From contig AYMD01000001.1 in assembly GCA_000495735.1 (NCBI GenBank), positions 62,001 to 126,000 of the forward strand: 64,000 bases of DNA, given 5' to 3'. Each line of letters starts with the position of its first letter. Position 1 is the stretch's first letter. Below are positions 8,586 to 17,249 of this stretch, one piece after another. Under the pieces are notes generated by a model. The model made no database searches, had not been told where the DNA came from, and was given only the letters and a program-made list of their open reading frames with translations. Made by a program: the position numbers and the translations under genes. This DNA comes from an uncultured Acidilobus sp. JCHS (lineage in GTDB: Archaea > Thermoproteota > Thermoprotei_A > Sulfolobales > Acidilobaceae).

Positions 8586-9518
8586 TTAGTGCTTTAAGAG
8601 GTAAGCTGCAAGAAGCGGCAAGATAATGGTAGCGTCCCCGTACACTGTGACGTGCTTAGCCGTGGGCTTTACCTTGCCCCAAGTTATCGCCTCTCTAGTC
8701 ATGGCTCCGCTGAGCGAGCCGTCCCACTCCACGGCTGTAGTTACGTAAACGACGTAGTCTAGGCCCCCTCTGAATTGGCTCCACCAGATGGCGTGATGCT
8801 TGCTTATACCTCCTCCAATTATCAGCGCTGTCGCCTTTCCCTTAGTTCCAAAGAAGAGGTCAGCCAGCCTCTTCATGTCCTTAAAGTAGTTAATCTTCAC
8901 TCCAAGGCCCCTCTGGCTCTCGAAGAACAGGTCAGTCCCAAAGGCGCCGTCCGCCCAGCCTGGGACGAAGACGTCGGCGTCAGCCTCATAGGCGGCCCTC
9001 AGGAAGCTGTCCTTGTCCTCTATCATCTGCCCAGCGAGCTTCAGCAGCTCGTAAAGTCCCCACTCCTCCCTCTCGGAAACGGCCCTAGCTACTAGGTCCC
9101 TGACGAACCTCTCAACCCTTGGCCCATAGTCCTCAACCCTTATGAAGACGTTGCCCAGCCTGTGTATATCATGTCTCGCTAGGTCTACGTCGTCGGCCTC
9201 AAAGAAGCCCTTAAGGTACTTGCCGCCTGTCGCTCTTGCTATATCGTGGTCTAGGGCCCCGCAGGTCGTTATGACTACGTTGAACAGCCTCTCTCTGATC
9301 AGCTGAGTTATGACACCCCTGAGCCCAGTTGAAATTAGGTTGCCCGTGAACGAGAGGACCCTCAGCTCTGAGTCCTTAAGCCCCTCGCCCAGTACCTGGG
9401 CCGCCCTCCACAGGTGACCCGCCATGAACCCGTACTCCTTACCGTAAAGCTCTATCAGGTCGCTCAAGGGGGCATCGGGCGAGACCTTCACGTCCTCAAC
9501 GGGCTCGTACTTAGCCAT
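8586..9518 (-). CDS. dys: Deoxyhypusine synthase
   Basis: Transfers an aminobutyl group from spermidine, with NAD, to a lysine of translation factor aIF5A. The 310-residue protein contains GGGISKHH (Lys240), the active-site lysine motif, plus SFTGNLISTG and GADVFVPGW-like segments. The frame stays open 91 codons further upstream, but that part overlaps the divergent pilin-like gene and has no family similarity that I recognise. I start at ATG 9518 (MAKYEPVEDV), which has a purine-rich GGGGGG upstream. Confidence 0.93.
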   Translation of the reverse strand: MAKYEPVEDVKVSPDAPLSDLIELYGKEYGFMAGHLWRAAQVLGEGLKDSELRVLSFTGNLISTGLRGVITQLIRERLFNVVITTCGALDHDIARATGGKYLKGFFEADDVDLARHDIHRLGNVFIRVEDYGPRVERFVRDLVARAVSEREEWGLYELLKLAGQMIEDKDSFLRAAYEADADVFVPGWADGAFGTDLFFESQRGLGVKINYFKDMKRLADLFFGTKGKATALIIGGGISKHHAIWWSQFRGGLDYVVYVTTAVEWDGSLSGAMTREAITWGKVKPTAKHVTVYGDATIILPLLAAYLLKH

Positions 9519-9615
9519 GAAGACCCCCCTCTTGACGTCATGTTCGGGCTTATTAGCATTTCTGCCTTGAAATCGAAAAGCACGCCGCGGGCCCTTACTG
9601 AGTTGGTGAGAGGAG

Positions 9616-10029
9616 GTGAGGGCCAGGGGTAGGAGGTCCCTGTCCAACCTGGTGGGCGCGGTCATCCTGATCGCCGCTACCGTAGTTGGAGGCCTCTTCG
9701 TGTACTCGTACTTCCAGAGGAGCGTCGGGGCCTTCATGAGCCTGGGCTCAACGGTCAGCGTGGTGGGGACGGACGAGCCCATAAACTCCACCTCATCAAT
9801 ACTTTACCTGAAGATAGTAAACAATGAGCAAACAGCCATTCAGGTCACAGGCATCTTCCTGGTCAACTCTACGGGCAGGTACAACATCAACCTCACTCAG
9901 CCGTTGGTGATACAGCCAGGCTCTGAGGCCTCCATGGTCAGGGTAGTCCCAGGCACGTACTCCGAGGTCTACGTGGCGTACAACGCCGGCGGCGCTACCT
10001 ACTACACCCAGCCGACGTCCCTTGGCTGA
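9616..10029 (+). CDS. Type IV pilin-like secreted/membrane protein
   Basis: The 137-residue product starts with a short basic leader (MRARGRRS) followed directly by the hydrophobic stretch LSNLVGAVILIAATVVGGLF. This is the arrangement of archaeal type III signal peptides cut by a prepilin peptidase. The rest is a beta-rich, Thr/Asn/Gly-rich exported domain with possible N-glycosylation sequons (NSTSS, NSTG, NLTQ). GTG start at 9616. It heads a three-gene set with a secretion ATPase and a TadC-like membrane protein, so a structural pilin or pseudopilin role is likely. Exact family not identified. Confidence 0.7.
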   Translation: MRARGRRSLSNLVGAVILIAATVVGGLFVYSYFQRSVGAFMSLGSTVSVVGTDEPINSTSSILYLKIVNNEQTAIQVTGIFLVNSTGRYNINLTQPLVIQPGSEASMVRVVPGTYSEVYVAYNAGGATYYTQPTSLG

Positions 10030-10041
10030 GGGGAAACCCCT
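10029..10041 (+). promoter_or_regulatory. Intercistronic hairpin before the secretion ATPase
   Basis: AGGGG-AAA-CCCCT forms a 5-bp hairpin between the pilin-like stop codon and the TTG of the ATPase gene. It includes the purine run that would serve as ribosome binding site, so it could lower ATPase translation relative to pilin. Small, and could be chance. Confidence 0.3.
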
Positions 10042-11439
10042 TTGCCCCTGAGGTTTTTTCTTAGGGGCAGGCCTGAGGGAAGGCCTGCCCGTTCTGAGGG
10101 CTCAGCAGGACCTGATGAGGGCAGGGCGGCGCCTCCTACCTGGTCAATAGTGACCCAGTACAGCATAGGGCCTGTTAGGTACATCATCTACAGGGGAGGG
10201 GACGGCCTCCCAAGGCTCTCGGTCGAGGAGCCCGAGCCCGTAGGGGAGGACAGGCTTCTCGAGATAGCTACAGGCCTCTCGAGACCAAAGGACGAGGCCG
10301 AGGAGTACCTGGTGAGGAAGCACAGGAGCGGCTACGGTAAGCTCTACCCGCTCATAATAGACCCGCACATAGAGGAGATCTCGTACTCGGGCTTCTCAAG
10401 TAACGTGGCCGTCATACATAAGCTGTACCCGTCGAGGTGGATGTTGACCAGCGTCTCGCTGACCCCTGAGGAGGCCGATGGTCTTGCTATCGAGCTGGCC
10501 AGGAGGGCCAACAAGGCCGTCAGCATAGCCTCCCCCTACGCCGAGGGCCTGACGGCCGAAGGCCACAGGGTCTCGGTCTCATTTATGGCAGAGGTCAGCA
10601 GGTTCGGCAGCACGTTTGTTATAAGGAAGTACCCCCAGAAGCCCTTCACGATAGCTGACCTGCTCGCCAGCAAGACCATAGACGTCGTGGCGGCGGCGTA
10701 CTTGTGGGTCATAGAGGAGGCCCAGGGCTTCATAGTGGTGAGCGGCTCCATGGGCTCAGGCAAGACCACGGTCTTGCAGAGCCTCCTGAGCCTCCTGCCT
10801 CCGTACGTGAAGGTCGTGACTATTGAGGACACTCCCGAGCTCGTTGTCGTGGGCCCCCTCTGGGACTCCCTCGTGACGAGGCCCAGGGTGCCGGGCCAGG
10901 AGGTCCAGGAGGTGACCCTTGAGGACCTGCTCAGGTTCGCCCTGAGGAGGAGGGCCGACTATGTTGTGGTGGGCGAGGTGAGGGGGAGGGAGGGCAGGCT
11001 CCTAGCTCAGGCGGCGGCCAGCGGCTATGGCGCCCTAACGACAATCCATTCGGACTCTCCCAGCGGAGTCCTGGTGAGGCTCTCCATGGAGCCCATCAAG
11101 CTCCCCAGGCTCTTCCTCGAGTCGGTGAAGGCCATAGTTCAGCTGGGCAGGACGCCCGGCCTCGGCGGCAAGGCCGTCAGGAGGGTCCGCGAGATAGCCG
11201 AGGTTATAGAGTACGAGGCGGTGCCGGTGTTCAAGGAGGGCTCATCGAGCTCGCCCAACGACATAGCAGAGAGGAGCCACCAGCTCTCCTGGGCGGCGGA
11301 CAAGCTGGGCATAGCTGACGTGAAGACAGAGCTTAAGGAGAGGGCCAAGTTCCTGGAGTCCCTTGCGGGCAGGTCTGTTGAGGAGCTGAGGGCTGAACTA
11401 ACCAAGTTCTACATGTCGAGATACGGTGACGTTATATGA
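10042..11439 (+). CDS. Type II/IV secretion system ATPase (GspE/TadA/ArlI-like)
   Basis: Hexameric ATPase expected to power assembly of the pilus or pseudopilus whose subunit is encoded just upstream. It has an N-terminal helical domain, Walker A GSMGSGKT (residues 235-242), an Asp box region KVVTIEDTPELV, Walker B YVVVGEVRG (307-315) and a His box with GALTTIHSDSP. The first 35 residues are Gly/Pro/Arg-rich and may be poorly ordered; the TTG start is therefore uncertain. The stop overlaps the next ATG by 4 bases. Confidence 0.9.
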   Translation: MPLRFFLRGRPEGRPARSEGSAGPDEGRAAPPTWSIVTQYSIGPVRYIIYRGGDGLPRLSVEEPEPVGEDRLLEIATGLSRPKDEAEEYLVRKHRSGYGKLYPLIIDPHIEEISYSGFSSNVAVIHKLYPSRWMLTSVSLTPEEADGLAIELARRANKAVSIASPYAEGLTAEGHRVSVSFMAEVSRFGSTFVIRKYPQKPFTIADLLASKTIDVVAAAYLWVIEEAQGFIVVSGSMGSGKTTVLQSLLSLLPPYVKVVTIEDTPELVVVGPLWDSLVTRPRVPGQEVQEVTLEDLLRFALRRRADYVVVGEVRGREGRLLAQAAASGYGALTTIHSDSPSGVLVRLSMEPIKLPRLFLESVKAIVQLGRTPGLGGKAVRRVREIAEVIEYEAVPVFKEGSSSSPNDIAERSHQLSWAADKLGIADVKTELKERAKFLESLAGRSVEELRAELTKFYMSRYGDVI

Positions 11440-12821
11440 GCTGGCGTAAGGCTTTCTACGACCCTAGGCTTTACGGAAGAGCCGCCAGGTGGCTAAGGGC
11501 CGCGGACAGGGCCTCACTGCCGGTCTCCGCGTCCCTCGCCCTGGCGTCCGCTGTCGTCCTCTTAATACTGAGGGACCCCCTCTGGGCAGTCGTCCTGGCC
11601 GCCAGCGCGGCGTTCTCAGCGGCTGCCCCATATATAGCCGCAAGGACGTACTCATACGTGGTGGCGTCCGGGACAGAGGGCGAGCTGCCGGCTGCCCTTG
11701 CCTTCCTGATACCTTATGCGGCTTCCTCAAGGGACCTGGCCAACCTGCTCGTCTACGCGGCGAGGGAGCTCAAGCTCAGGTTCCTGGGCCGCGAGGCCTG
11801 GAGGCTTGAGGCCCTCATGGCCTCTGGGAACGACGAGAGGGCTGCCCTCAGGTTCCTGGCTGACACAAGCCCTAGCCAGAGGCTGAGGCTGATCATAATG
11901 GAGCTGCTCAACGCGGAGGAGCTGGGGCTCCCCAGGTCAAGGCTTATGGCGACCCTTTACTCCAGGACGCTTGACCTCGTAAGGACCTCCTGGTCAAACT
12001 ACGTTAAGGTAGGGGAGGTGGTCGTAGAGGGCGTTATAACGCTAGTGGCCTCAGCGGCCATACTGGTCCCAATAGCTGTAATAGGGAGCGCCTCGCTCCT
12101 TGCCCCCCTGGCAGCCATCTCAGCAGCCATATCCGTAGGCAGCGCTCTGCTGCTCGCTGTTGAGAGGCCGAGGCTTGGCGACCTTGAAGGCGGCTGGTCA
12201 ATAGGAGGCCTGACGCTCACCGCTGCTGTCCTGACCTCGGCGTTCACGGCGTGGGGTCGTATTGCTATTGCGGTAGCAGTTCTGGCCATTGCGGCAGTCT
12301 ATTCAGAGTCTTTGAACGTGGTGGCTGAAAGGAAGGCGTCGCTGGCCGCGGCCAAGCTTCGCGAGGCGGCGGCTAGGGCGAGGCTGGGCATGACATTTGA
12401 TGAGCAGCTGAGGCTGGCAGCGCCGGCAGGAGGAAGGGTAGTAGAGGCCGTCGCTAAGGCCTTCAGGGTGGCTGGCAGGGTAGGTCTTGGGGGAGCCATA
12501 GAGAGCTTCGCCGACGTTATAAATGACGCCATGAGGGCTGTGAGCTCCGTGAGGGTCGAGGGAATCCTTCTCGAGTCGCTTTCAGCGGTGGTCCCCGCGG
12601 TGTCAGCTGTAGCCATAAGGGTAATGGCGTCCTACGTGGCTTCATCTACAGCCTTTGCTTTCCTCGGCCTCGGCTCACTTGCAGGGTCTTTAAACGTGCT
12701 CCTGTTCATGGCCCCGCTGGCCCCCTTACCTGCAGCAGCCCTTCAGAGGGGCAGGAGGATGTCAGCCGCGCCGAGCCTTGCGTCGCTGGTCGCAACGCTC
12801 CTGGCTATGAGACTACTCTAA
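11436..12821 (+). CDS. TadC/ArlJ-like pilus assembly membrane protein
   Basis: Polytopic membrane protein of the type II secretion F-domain class, the platform that partners the secretion ATPase. The 461-residue sequence is Ala/Leu-rich, with predicted membrane helices near residues 30-70, 195-240, 255-290 and 385-440. Two cytoplasmic helical F-domain segments lie between them (ASSRDLANLLVYAARELKL and RVAGRVGLGGAIESFADVI). ATG overlaps the ATPase stop (ATGA). The operon ends here; no prepilin peptidase gene is adjacent. Confidence 0.82.
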   Translation: MSWRKAFYDPRLYGRAARWLRAADRASLPVSASLALASAVVLLILRDPLWAVVLAASAAFSAAAPYIAARTYSYVVASGTEGELPAALAFLIPYAASSRDLANLLVYAARELKLRFLGREAWRLEALMASGNDERAALRFLADTSPSQRLRLIIMELLNAEELGLPRSRLMATLYSRTLDLVRTSWSNYVKVGEVVVEGVITLVASAAILVPIAVIGSASLLAPLAAISAAISVGSALLLAVERPRLGDLEGGWSIGGLTLTAAVLTSAFTAWGRIAIAVAVLAIAAVYSESLNVVAERKASLAAAKLREAAARARLGMTFDEQLRLAAPAGGRVVEAVAKAFRVAGRVGLGGAIESFADVINDAMRAVSSVRVEGILLESLSAVVPAVSAVAIRVMASYVASSTAFAFLGLGSLAGSLNVLLFMAPLAPLPAAALQRGRRMSAAPSLASLVATLLAMRLL

Positions 12822-12833
12822 CTGGTCAAGCCA

Positions 12834-13208
12834 TCAGGTTAGCTCCTTAACCGTTCGGGCTTCGTAATAGGTGACCCCGCCGCTCTCATCAACTACTGCG
12901 ACGACAGGGTCATGTGAGTCTGAAACGGCGAGCCTGCTCCACTCAGCTATCTCCAAGGGTCTCACCGTCGTCCCCTCGCTTAAAACAAGTATCTCGGCGA
13001 TCTTCCCAGGCCTCTCCTCAAGGAGGAGGGTCCCCGGCCTAGGGCCCGGCCTGACACTCTTGCCCCTCCTCTTTAGGTCATAGTAGACTAAGAACAGCAC
13101 GAAGTCGGCTTGTCTCTTCTCAAGCGCGTTGAGGGCCCCGAGCCAGTCCCCCTTCTCCTTAATCAGCGCGTAGGCCTCCTCGTAGGGGTCATAGGGACTT
13201 TCAGGCAC
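12834..13208 (-). CDS. tRNA-splicing endonuclease-like protein, probable non-catalytic subunit
   Basis: A 124-residue protein resembling the C-terminal domain of archaeal EndA: FLVYYDLKRRGKSVRPG, AEILVLSEG, then PVVAVVDESGGVTYYEA. The usual catalytic Tyr-His-Lys triad is not evident; the stretch where the Tyr and His should lie reads RPGTLLLEERPGKIAEILV. In crenarchaea the enzyme is typically an alpha2-beta2 heterotetramer with one subunit lacking the triad, and this could be that subunit. The catalytic subunit is not in the window. The start overlaps the DUF373 gene by 8 bases. Function inferred from motif similarity only. Confidence 0.55.
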   Translation of the reverse strand: MPESPYDPYEEAYALIKEKGDWLGALNALEKRQADFVLFLVYYDLKRRGKSVRPGPRPGTLLLEERPGKIAEILVLSEGTTVRPLEIAEWSRLAVSDSHDPVVAVVDESGGVTYYEARTVKELT

Positions 13209-14316
13209 GCTCCCTCACCCTGCGAAGTATCTCGAGGAGGGCTGCTGACGCTGCGCCCACTACGGCGTAAAGCAGGAAGCCGCTCCCTATCACAAGCTGG
13301 TACACGTAGGAGCTTGTGAGTACCAGGGGGGCGCTTAGGGAGCTCATAGCGTTTCCTAGGGCGTAAAGGCTCACGGCCATGAATATCAGGGCAAGCACGG
13401 CCTCCGTCTCCCTCCAGAGGCTGAAGTCTCTACGAGACAGCTTAAAGAAGACCTCAGACACCATTACGTACATTACGACGCCTATGATTATCAGCGTGAG
13501 GTCAAAGGACACTATGTTTCCCGCCTTAACTGATAACTCCATTGGTGACCTCAGCGTGAAGTACATGCCGTAAAGGGCTATGATAAGCGTCACGGCCAAT
13601 ATTCCAATGCCGACCAGCTGCAGAGGGCTGCTCTCCTTGATCCTCAGGGCTGCTGACCTTGCAGCCCTCCAGGCAACGTCCTCAACGTTGAAGCCTTTCA
13701 GGACCAGGAAGAGGCCAAGCAGCGCAGCCATGATCTTCAGTGACAGGATCAAGTAGCCGAATATGGTGAGAACGCCAAAGACCAGCAGAAGCACCCCAGG
13801 CACGCCAAGGAAGTACCTCGAGTACCTGGGATCGTTCAGGGCCTTCCTGATGTACCTGGCCAGCAGGACGTAGCCCCCTTCGACCCCAAGGCTCTGCTCC
13901 ACTATGACCCTCTTCACGCCAGCTATCGGGCCCACGTCCCTCAGGACCTCAGCCATCAAGATCTCGTCAAGTCCGTCGCTGACCAGGTACAGCTCGTAGT
14001 CGTTGCCGTCCGCGGCCTCCTTGACTCGCCTTTTGACAAGGTCCTGAGCGATCAGGCCGCCGCGCGGGTGGCCGCCAACTATCATGATCTCAGGGCTCCT
14101 GCCCTCCCTTTCAAGCTGCCTGTAGAGGTTAAGACCGGCGAAGATGGCGTTAGTATCAGCGTCCTCTGGTCTCTCAACGGCAAAAAGCATGGCGGCCCTC
14201 TCAACATTTTCATAGCCCTTAACGACAGAGGTCCCTATAGTGGAGCCTATATCGTCGTCTTCATCTATTACGACTATTAACGGCCTTCTGCCATAGGTCC
14301 CAGGGCCCGTGGGCAT
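13201..14316 (-). CDS. DUF373 family membrane protein
   Basis: Archaeal membrane protein family of unknown function. The N-terminal soluble part (residues 1-165) starts with PLIVVIDEDDDIG and contains IMIVGGHPRGG and the YLVSDGLDEI segment, all typical of DUF373. The C-terminal half has about six predicted membrane helices between residues 168 and 365. ATG start. It forms an operon with the endonuclease-like gene downstream. Paired repeats flank its predicted TATA box (see separate entry). Confidence 0.82.
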   Translation of the reverse strand: MPTGPGTYGRRPLIVVIDEDDDIGSTIGTSVVKGYENVERAAMLFAVERPEDADTNAIFAGLNLYRQLEREGRSPEIMIVGGHPRGGLIAQDLVKRRVKEAADGNDYELYLVSDGLDEILMAEVLRDVGPIAGVKRVIVEQSLGVEGGYVLLARYIRKALNDPRYSRYFLGVPGVLLLVFGVLTIFGYLILSLKIMAALLGLFLVLKGFNVEDVAWRAARSAALRIKESSPLQLVGIGILAVTLIIALYGMYFTLRSPMELSVKAGNIVSFDLTLIIIGVVMYVMVSEVFFKLSRRDFSLWRETEAVLALIFMAVSLYALGNAMSSLSAPLVLTSSYVYQLVIGSGFLLYAVVGAASAALLEILRRVRERA

Positions 14317-14329
14317 TAACCCCTTCTTA

Positions 14330-14389
14330 CCTTGTTGGGTTACCTTTTGCGAACTTAAAATTGATTGATGCCTTGTTGGGCAACCTTTT
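14330..14389 (-). promoter_or_regulatory. Promoter of the DUF373 operon flanked by two 19-bp repeats
   Basis: CCTTGTTGGGTTACCTTTT at 14330-14348 and CCTTGTTGGGCAACCTTTT at 14371-14389 match at 17 of 19 positions and are 41 bp apart, about four helical turns. Between them, on the minus strand, is the TATA-like AATTTTAAG (14354-14362), about 40 bases before the ATG. One copy therefore covers the start-of-transcription side and the other the upstream side, which is the geometry expected of operator sites. The rest of 14390-14525 shows no gene. Confidence 0.5.
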
Positions 14390-14525
14390 AGCTGAACAGG
14401 CCTTTGAGGACTTCAGGCTTTAGGACGAAAGCGGCTCAGTTAACGCGGGGCATCAGCCCTTCTAATTGTCATATTGCTATGATCTCAGGCCCTGTGGTAA
14501 GGAGGTTTAAAGGCGTTAAGGCCGT

Positions 14526-15704
14526 CTAGCCTCGTCCTGGCCCTGCAACAGACAGTGCCTCGCCGCAGATGCGCGATAAGACCTCAGGCGGCGCATCGGT
14601 ACGGAATCCCACGTCAGAGAGATGAGTCCTGGAAAACGAGAAGCCTAGGTCCGTTAACAACTTCTTCACGCTTTCAAGGCTAGGTATGTTACGCCTTTGG
14701 GCTGAGCACAGGTAGTCGAGCCTCTGGTGGAAGTAGTTCTGCAGGCTCAGCTCTTGTCTAACGACCCCCAGCACCCTCCTGAGCCTCTCCAAGCTTTCAA
14801 GTGTTTGCACCTTGTCTAGGAGCTTAAGGGCCCTGTCCACGAGCTCTTGGTCATAGAGAGGCCCTCTCCAGAGGGGGCCATAGCAGTTGTCATGAAGCTC
14901 TGTCAGCCTAACCACTCCACCCTCCATTAAGTCAAGGCAGCCAAGATCCCTTTCAAGGACCTCATCGGACTTCCTTGCGCCCCTATCGAACGAGACGAAG
15001 AGCCTTACGTAGTGGTCTACGCTGAACGAGGCGAGGGGCTTCAACGCCCTATCCATTGACGCGGCGACCCTGGCCATGTAACCAAGCAGCGACCTAATTG
15101 CCACCTCCCTGTAGTGTCTAAGCGGCAACGGCATATTCACCCAGTACCTCCTTTTCGCCGCCAAGGGCTTGGAGCCGCCCAGCACCGCGAGGTCCGTCGC
15201 TGTAACCCCTAGCAGACCTCCCCTGCCAAGGGCCGAGATCGCTGAGGCTAGGTAGGGCGCGGGGCTCCCGAAGGGGTCCACGTCAACTAGGTTAAACGTC
15301 ATGCCTAGCTCCCTCCTCAAAGACAATAACAGGACGTTTGCGTCCCTGTTAGCTGGCCTAAGGACGCCGTTGAGCGCGTTTATCTTCACGTTCATATTTA
15401 TCAGGCGGAAGGCCGAGAGGTCTATGTCATTTACTATCCCCTCTTGTACCCTGCTCAGCTCTAGCGCGTACCTAACCCCCCTTACTCCAGTGCCTGCGAG
15501 CGCGTCAACGAAGAAGGCGCTAAGGCCTATCGAGCTGAGAAAGGCCTCAGCCATCAGTACTGAGAGGTCCCTATTAAATGTCATAACTGGGTTGTAGAAG
15601 ACCTCAAGCCAGGCGGGCTCCAGGCCTCCGTGCTCTGTTACAGCGCGCCTGGTGTCAGGTATGTAAAGCAGGGCCCTGCCCTCCCTTATCACTGCAAGCC
15701 TCAT
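14526..15704 (-). CDS. trm1: tRNA (guanine26-N2)-dimethyltransferase Trm1
   Basis: SAM-dependent enzyme that makes m2,2G26 in tRNA. Diagnostic motifs are EVFYNPVMTFNRDLSV (about residues 35-50), the SAM-binding VDALAGTGVRGVRYA and the catalytic VDVDPFGSPAPY. Length of 392 is close to the family norm. Start taken at ATG 15704; a TTG at 15707 directly before it is also possible. Either start lies within the 3' end of the THEP1 gene (about 50 bases overlap), so the two are probably translationally coupled. Confidence 0.93.
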   Translation of the reverse strand: MRLAVIREGRALLYIPDTRRAVTEHGGLEPAWLEVFYNPVMTFNRDLSVLMAEAFLSSIGLSAFFVDALAGTGVRGVRYALELSRVQEGIVNDIDLSAFRLINMNVKINALNGVLRPANRDANVLLLSLRRELGMTFNLVDVDPFGSPAPYLASAISALGRGGLLGVTATDLAVLGGSKPLAAKRRYWVNMPLPLRHYREVAIRSLLGYMARVAASMDRALKPLASFSVDHYVRLFVSFDRGARKSDEVLERDLGCLDLMEGGVVRLTELHDNCYGPLWRGPLYDQELVDRALKLLDKVQTLESLERLRRVLGVVRQELSLQNYFHQRLDYLCSAQRRNIPSLESVKKLLTDLGFSFSRTHLSDVGFRTDAPPEVLSRICGEALSVAGPGRG

Positions 15705-16245
15705 CAACTAGCCACCGCACGAGCTCGTCCAGCCTCGCCTTGATCAGGTCCCTATTATGCTCCGTCAATTCTATTACTTTATCCCTGCTGATGAGGTAAT
15801 AGATCTGGGGGTCAGACTGTCGAAGCCTGTAATGGAAGGTTATAGCTGTAGGCAAGGGCCTCCTGGTTAATAGGTCCCTTATGGCCTCCCTGAACCCCTT
15901 GAGCGAGAGCTCCATAGGGCCCACTTCATCAATTATGACAAGGTCTGCAAGGCTCAAGGCCTTTGTAATTACTGACAACAGAAAGTCCTCGGCGTCTGGG
16001 TCAAGCCTATACTTGCCAATCCTGACCCCCGTGGAGTCAACGGAGGCCAGCAGGTGCTCATCGCCGTCGTAGAGATCCTTTAGTTTAAATCCCCACCTAG
16101 GACCCGCTGCGGTCCTTATCTCAGGGGTCACGAACCCCCCTACCCTACAGCCGATCCCCTTGGCTTTGTCTGCGAGAGCGAGGGCCAGGGTTGTCTTTCC
16201 GACGCCAGGCCTACCAGTTATTGCGAGAAGCCTTGCCGCTCTCAT
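15655..16245 (-). CDS. THEP1-family nucleoside-triphosphatase
   Basis: P-loop NTPase of the archaeal THEP1 family, which hydrolyses NTPs to NDPs in vitro; the cellular role is not settled. Seen here are Walker A GRPGVGKT (residues 11-18), VGGFVTPEIR, WGFKLKDL and Walker B LVIIDEVGPMEL. Length of 196 is slightly above the usual 170-190. It overlaps the HTH regulator gene upstream by 35 bases and Trm1 downstream, forming a tight three-gene unit. Confidence 0.88.
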   Translation of the reverse strand: MRAARLLAITGRPGVGKTTLALALADKAKGIGCRVGGFVTPEIRTAAGPRWGFKLKDLYDGDEHLLASVDSTGVRIGKYRLDPDAEDFLLSVITKALSLADLVIIDEVGPMELSLKGFREAIRDLLTRRPLPTAITFHYRLRQSDPQIYYLISRDKVIELTEHNRDLIKARLDELVRWLVDEACSDKGGQGPALHT

Positions 16246-17200
16246 GGAGCTCGCCTAGGGCTTCTAGCAACTCATCAACAGTAAGTACAAGCCCGCTATC
16301 GTCAATTATACTCTTCAGCTCAGACGACCTCTCTCTTTCAGCTACAAGGTAGGCGTAGCCCCTTACTATCCTAGCGAGCTTACTCATGTTACTGAACCTG
16401 TCGCTGAGCTGCTGGACGTCGTCGCGGACATGGGGGACCGTGAGGAGCACACTAACGGACTCCTTTGCGACAACTATGTCAAGGGGCGCCCTTCTCGCGT
16501 GATACAGCTTCCACCCATTTCTCTTCAGCCTCTCAAATATTATCTCCTCTACCCTGCTGTCAAGCGGAGGCCCCTGAGAGCTGGCCTTGCTTGCCACAAC
16601 CTCTTCGGAGGAGTCAAAGATGTTAACAGGCATCACAACGTCCTCACCAAACTCCCTGATTATCCTTTCAGCTATCTCAAGCGTGGGCTTTACGGCTTCA
16701 CGCTCATAGTCGTAGATAGTCCTTCTCGAAACGCCGAGCCTTTCAGCAAGGGCTCCACGGCTGTAGCCCTTCCCTATTCTGAGGCTCCTGAGGACCTCAC
16801 CGCTTATCTTTATCTTAAAGCCGTCCCTATCCTCAAATATGGCCGGTTGCTCGTAGTCCCTTGCCGCGTCCACTATGGTCTCGGGGGTCAACACCTTTAG
16901 GCCCTCAAGGTCGTATATGACGCCCTTTATCAGCTCCTGCCCATCCCTGCTGTTTGCCACAACGAAGGCGTTAACCTTCATGGTCGCCGAGAGCCTCTTA
17001 AGCTCTTCCCTCTCGGCCCGCCCGACCTCAGAGGTGTCACGCGATAGCTTCACGATTATAGAGCCCTTGCCTGAGACCCTTAGAGCGGCATCAACGCTAC
17101 GCGCCCTCTGGTCGCTTGGGTACCTTAGAATCTCAACGTCCCCCACCGAGCTCAATAGCTCTATGGACTTCTCTACGAAGTCCCTTAACTTCGCGTCCAT
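16211..17200 (-). CDS. HTH-type transcriptional regulator (COG1395-like)
   Basis: Archaeal DNA-binding protein. The N-terminal 130 residues resemble a nuclease-like or sensing fold of unknown role. A Cro/XRE helix-turn-helix follows near residues 150-195 (LRIGKGYSRGALAERLGVSR, then RTIYDYERE). A C-terminal domain of about 110 residues follows. The gene heads the operon with THEP1 and Trm1. The targets cannot be told from sequence. Confidence 0.8.
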   Translation of the reverse strand: MDAKLRDFVEKSIELLSSVGDVEILRYPSDQRARSVDAALRVSGKGSIIVKLSRDTSEVGRAEREELKRLSATMKVNAFVVANSRDGQELIKGVIYDLEGLKVLTPETIVDAARDYEQPAIFEDRDGFKIKISGEVLRSLRIGKGYSRGALAERLGVSRRTIYDYEREAVKPTLEIAERIIREFGEDVVMPVNIFDSSEEVVASKASSQGPPLDSRVEEIIFERLKRNGWKLYHARRAPLDIVVAKESVSVLLTVPHVRDDVQQLSDRFSNMSKLARIVRGYAYLVAERERSSELKSIIDDSGLVLTVDELLEALGELHESGKASRNNW

Positions 17201-17249
17201 GCAGCCAGCTCCTCACAGCTCCTGTTGTAGGTTTAGGCCCTAAGGTTTT

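Noticed and set aside
9519-9791. 91-codon N-terminal extension of deoxyhypusine synthase
   Set aside because: No family similarity, overlaps the divergent pilin-like gene, and ATG 9518 gives the expected length.
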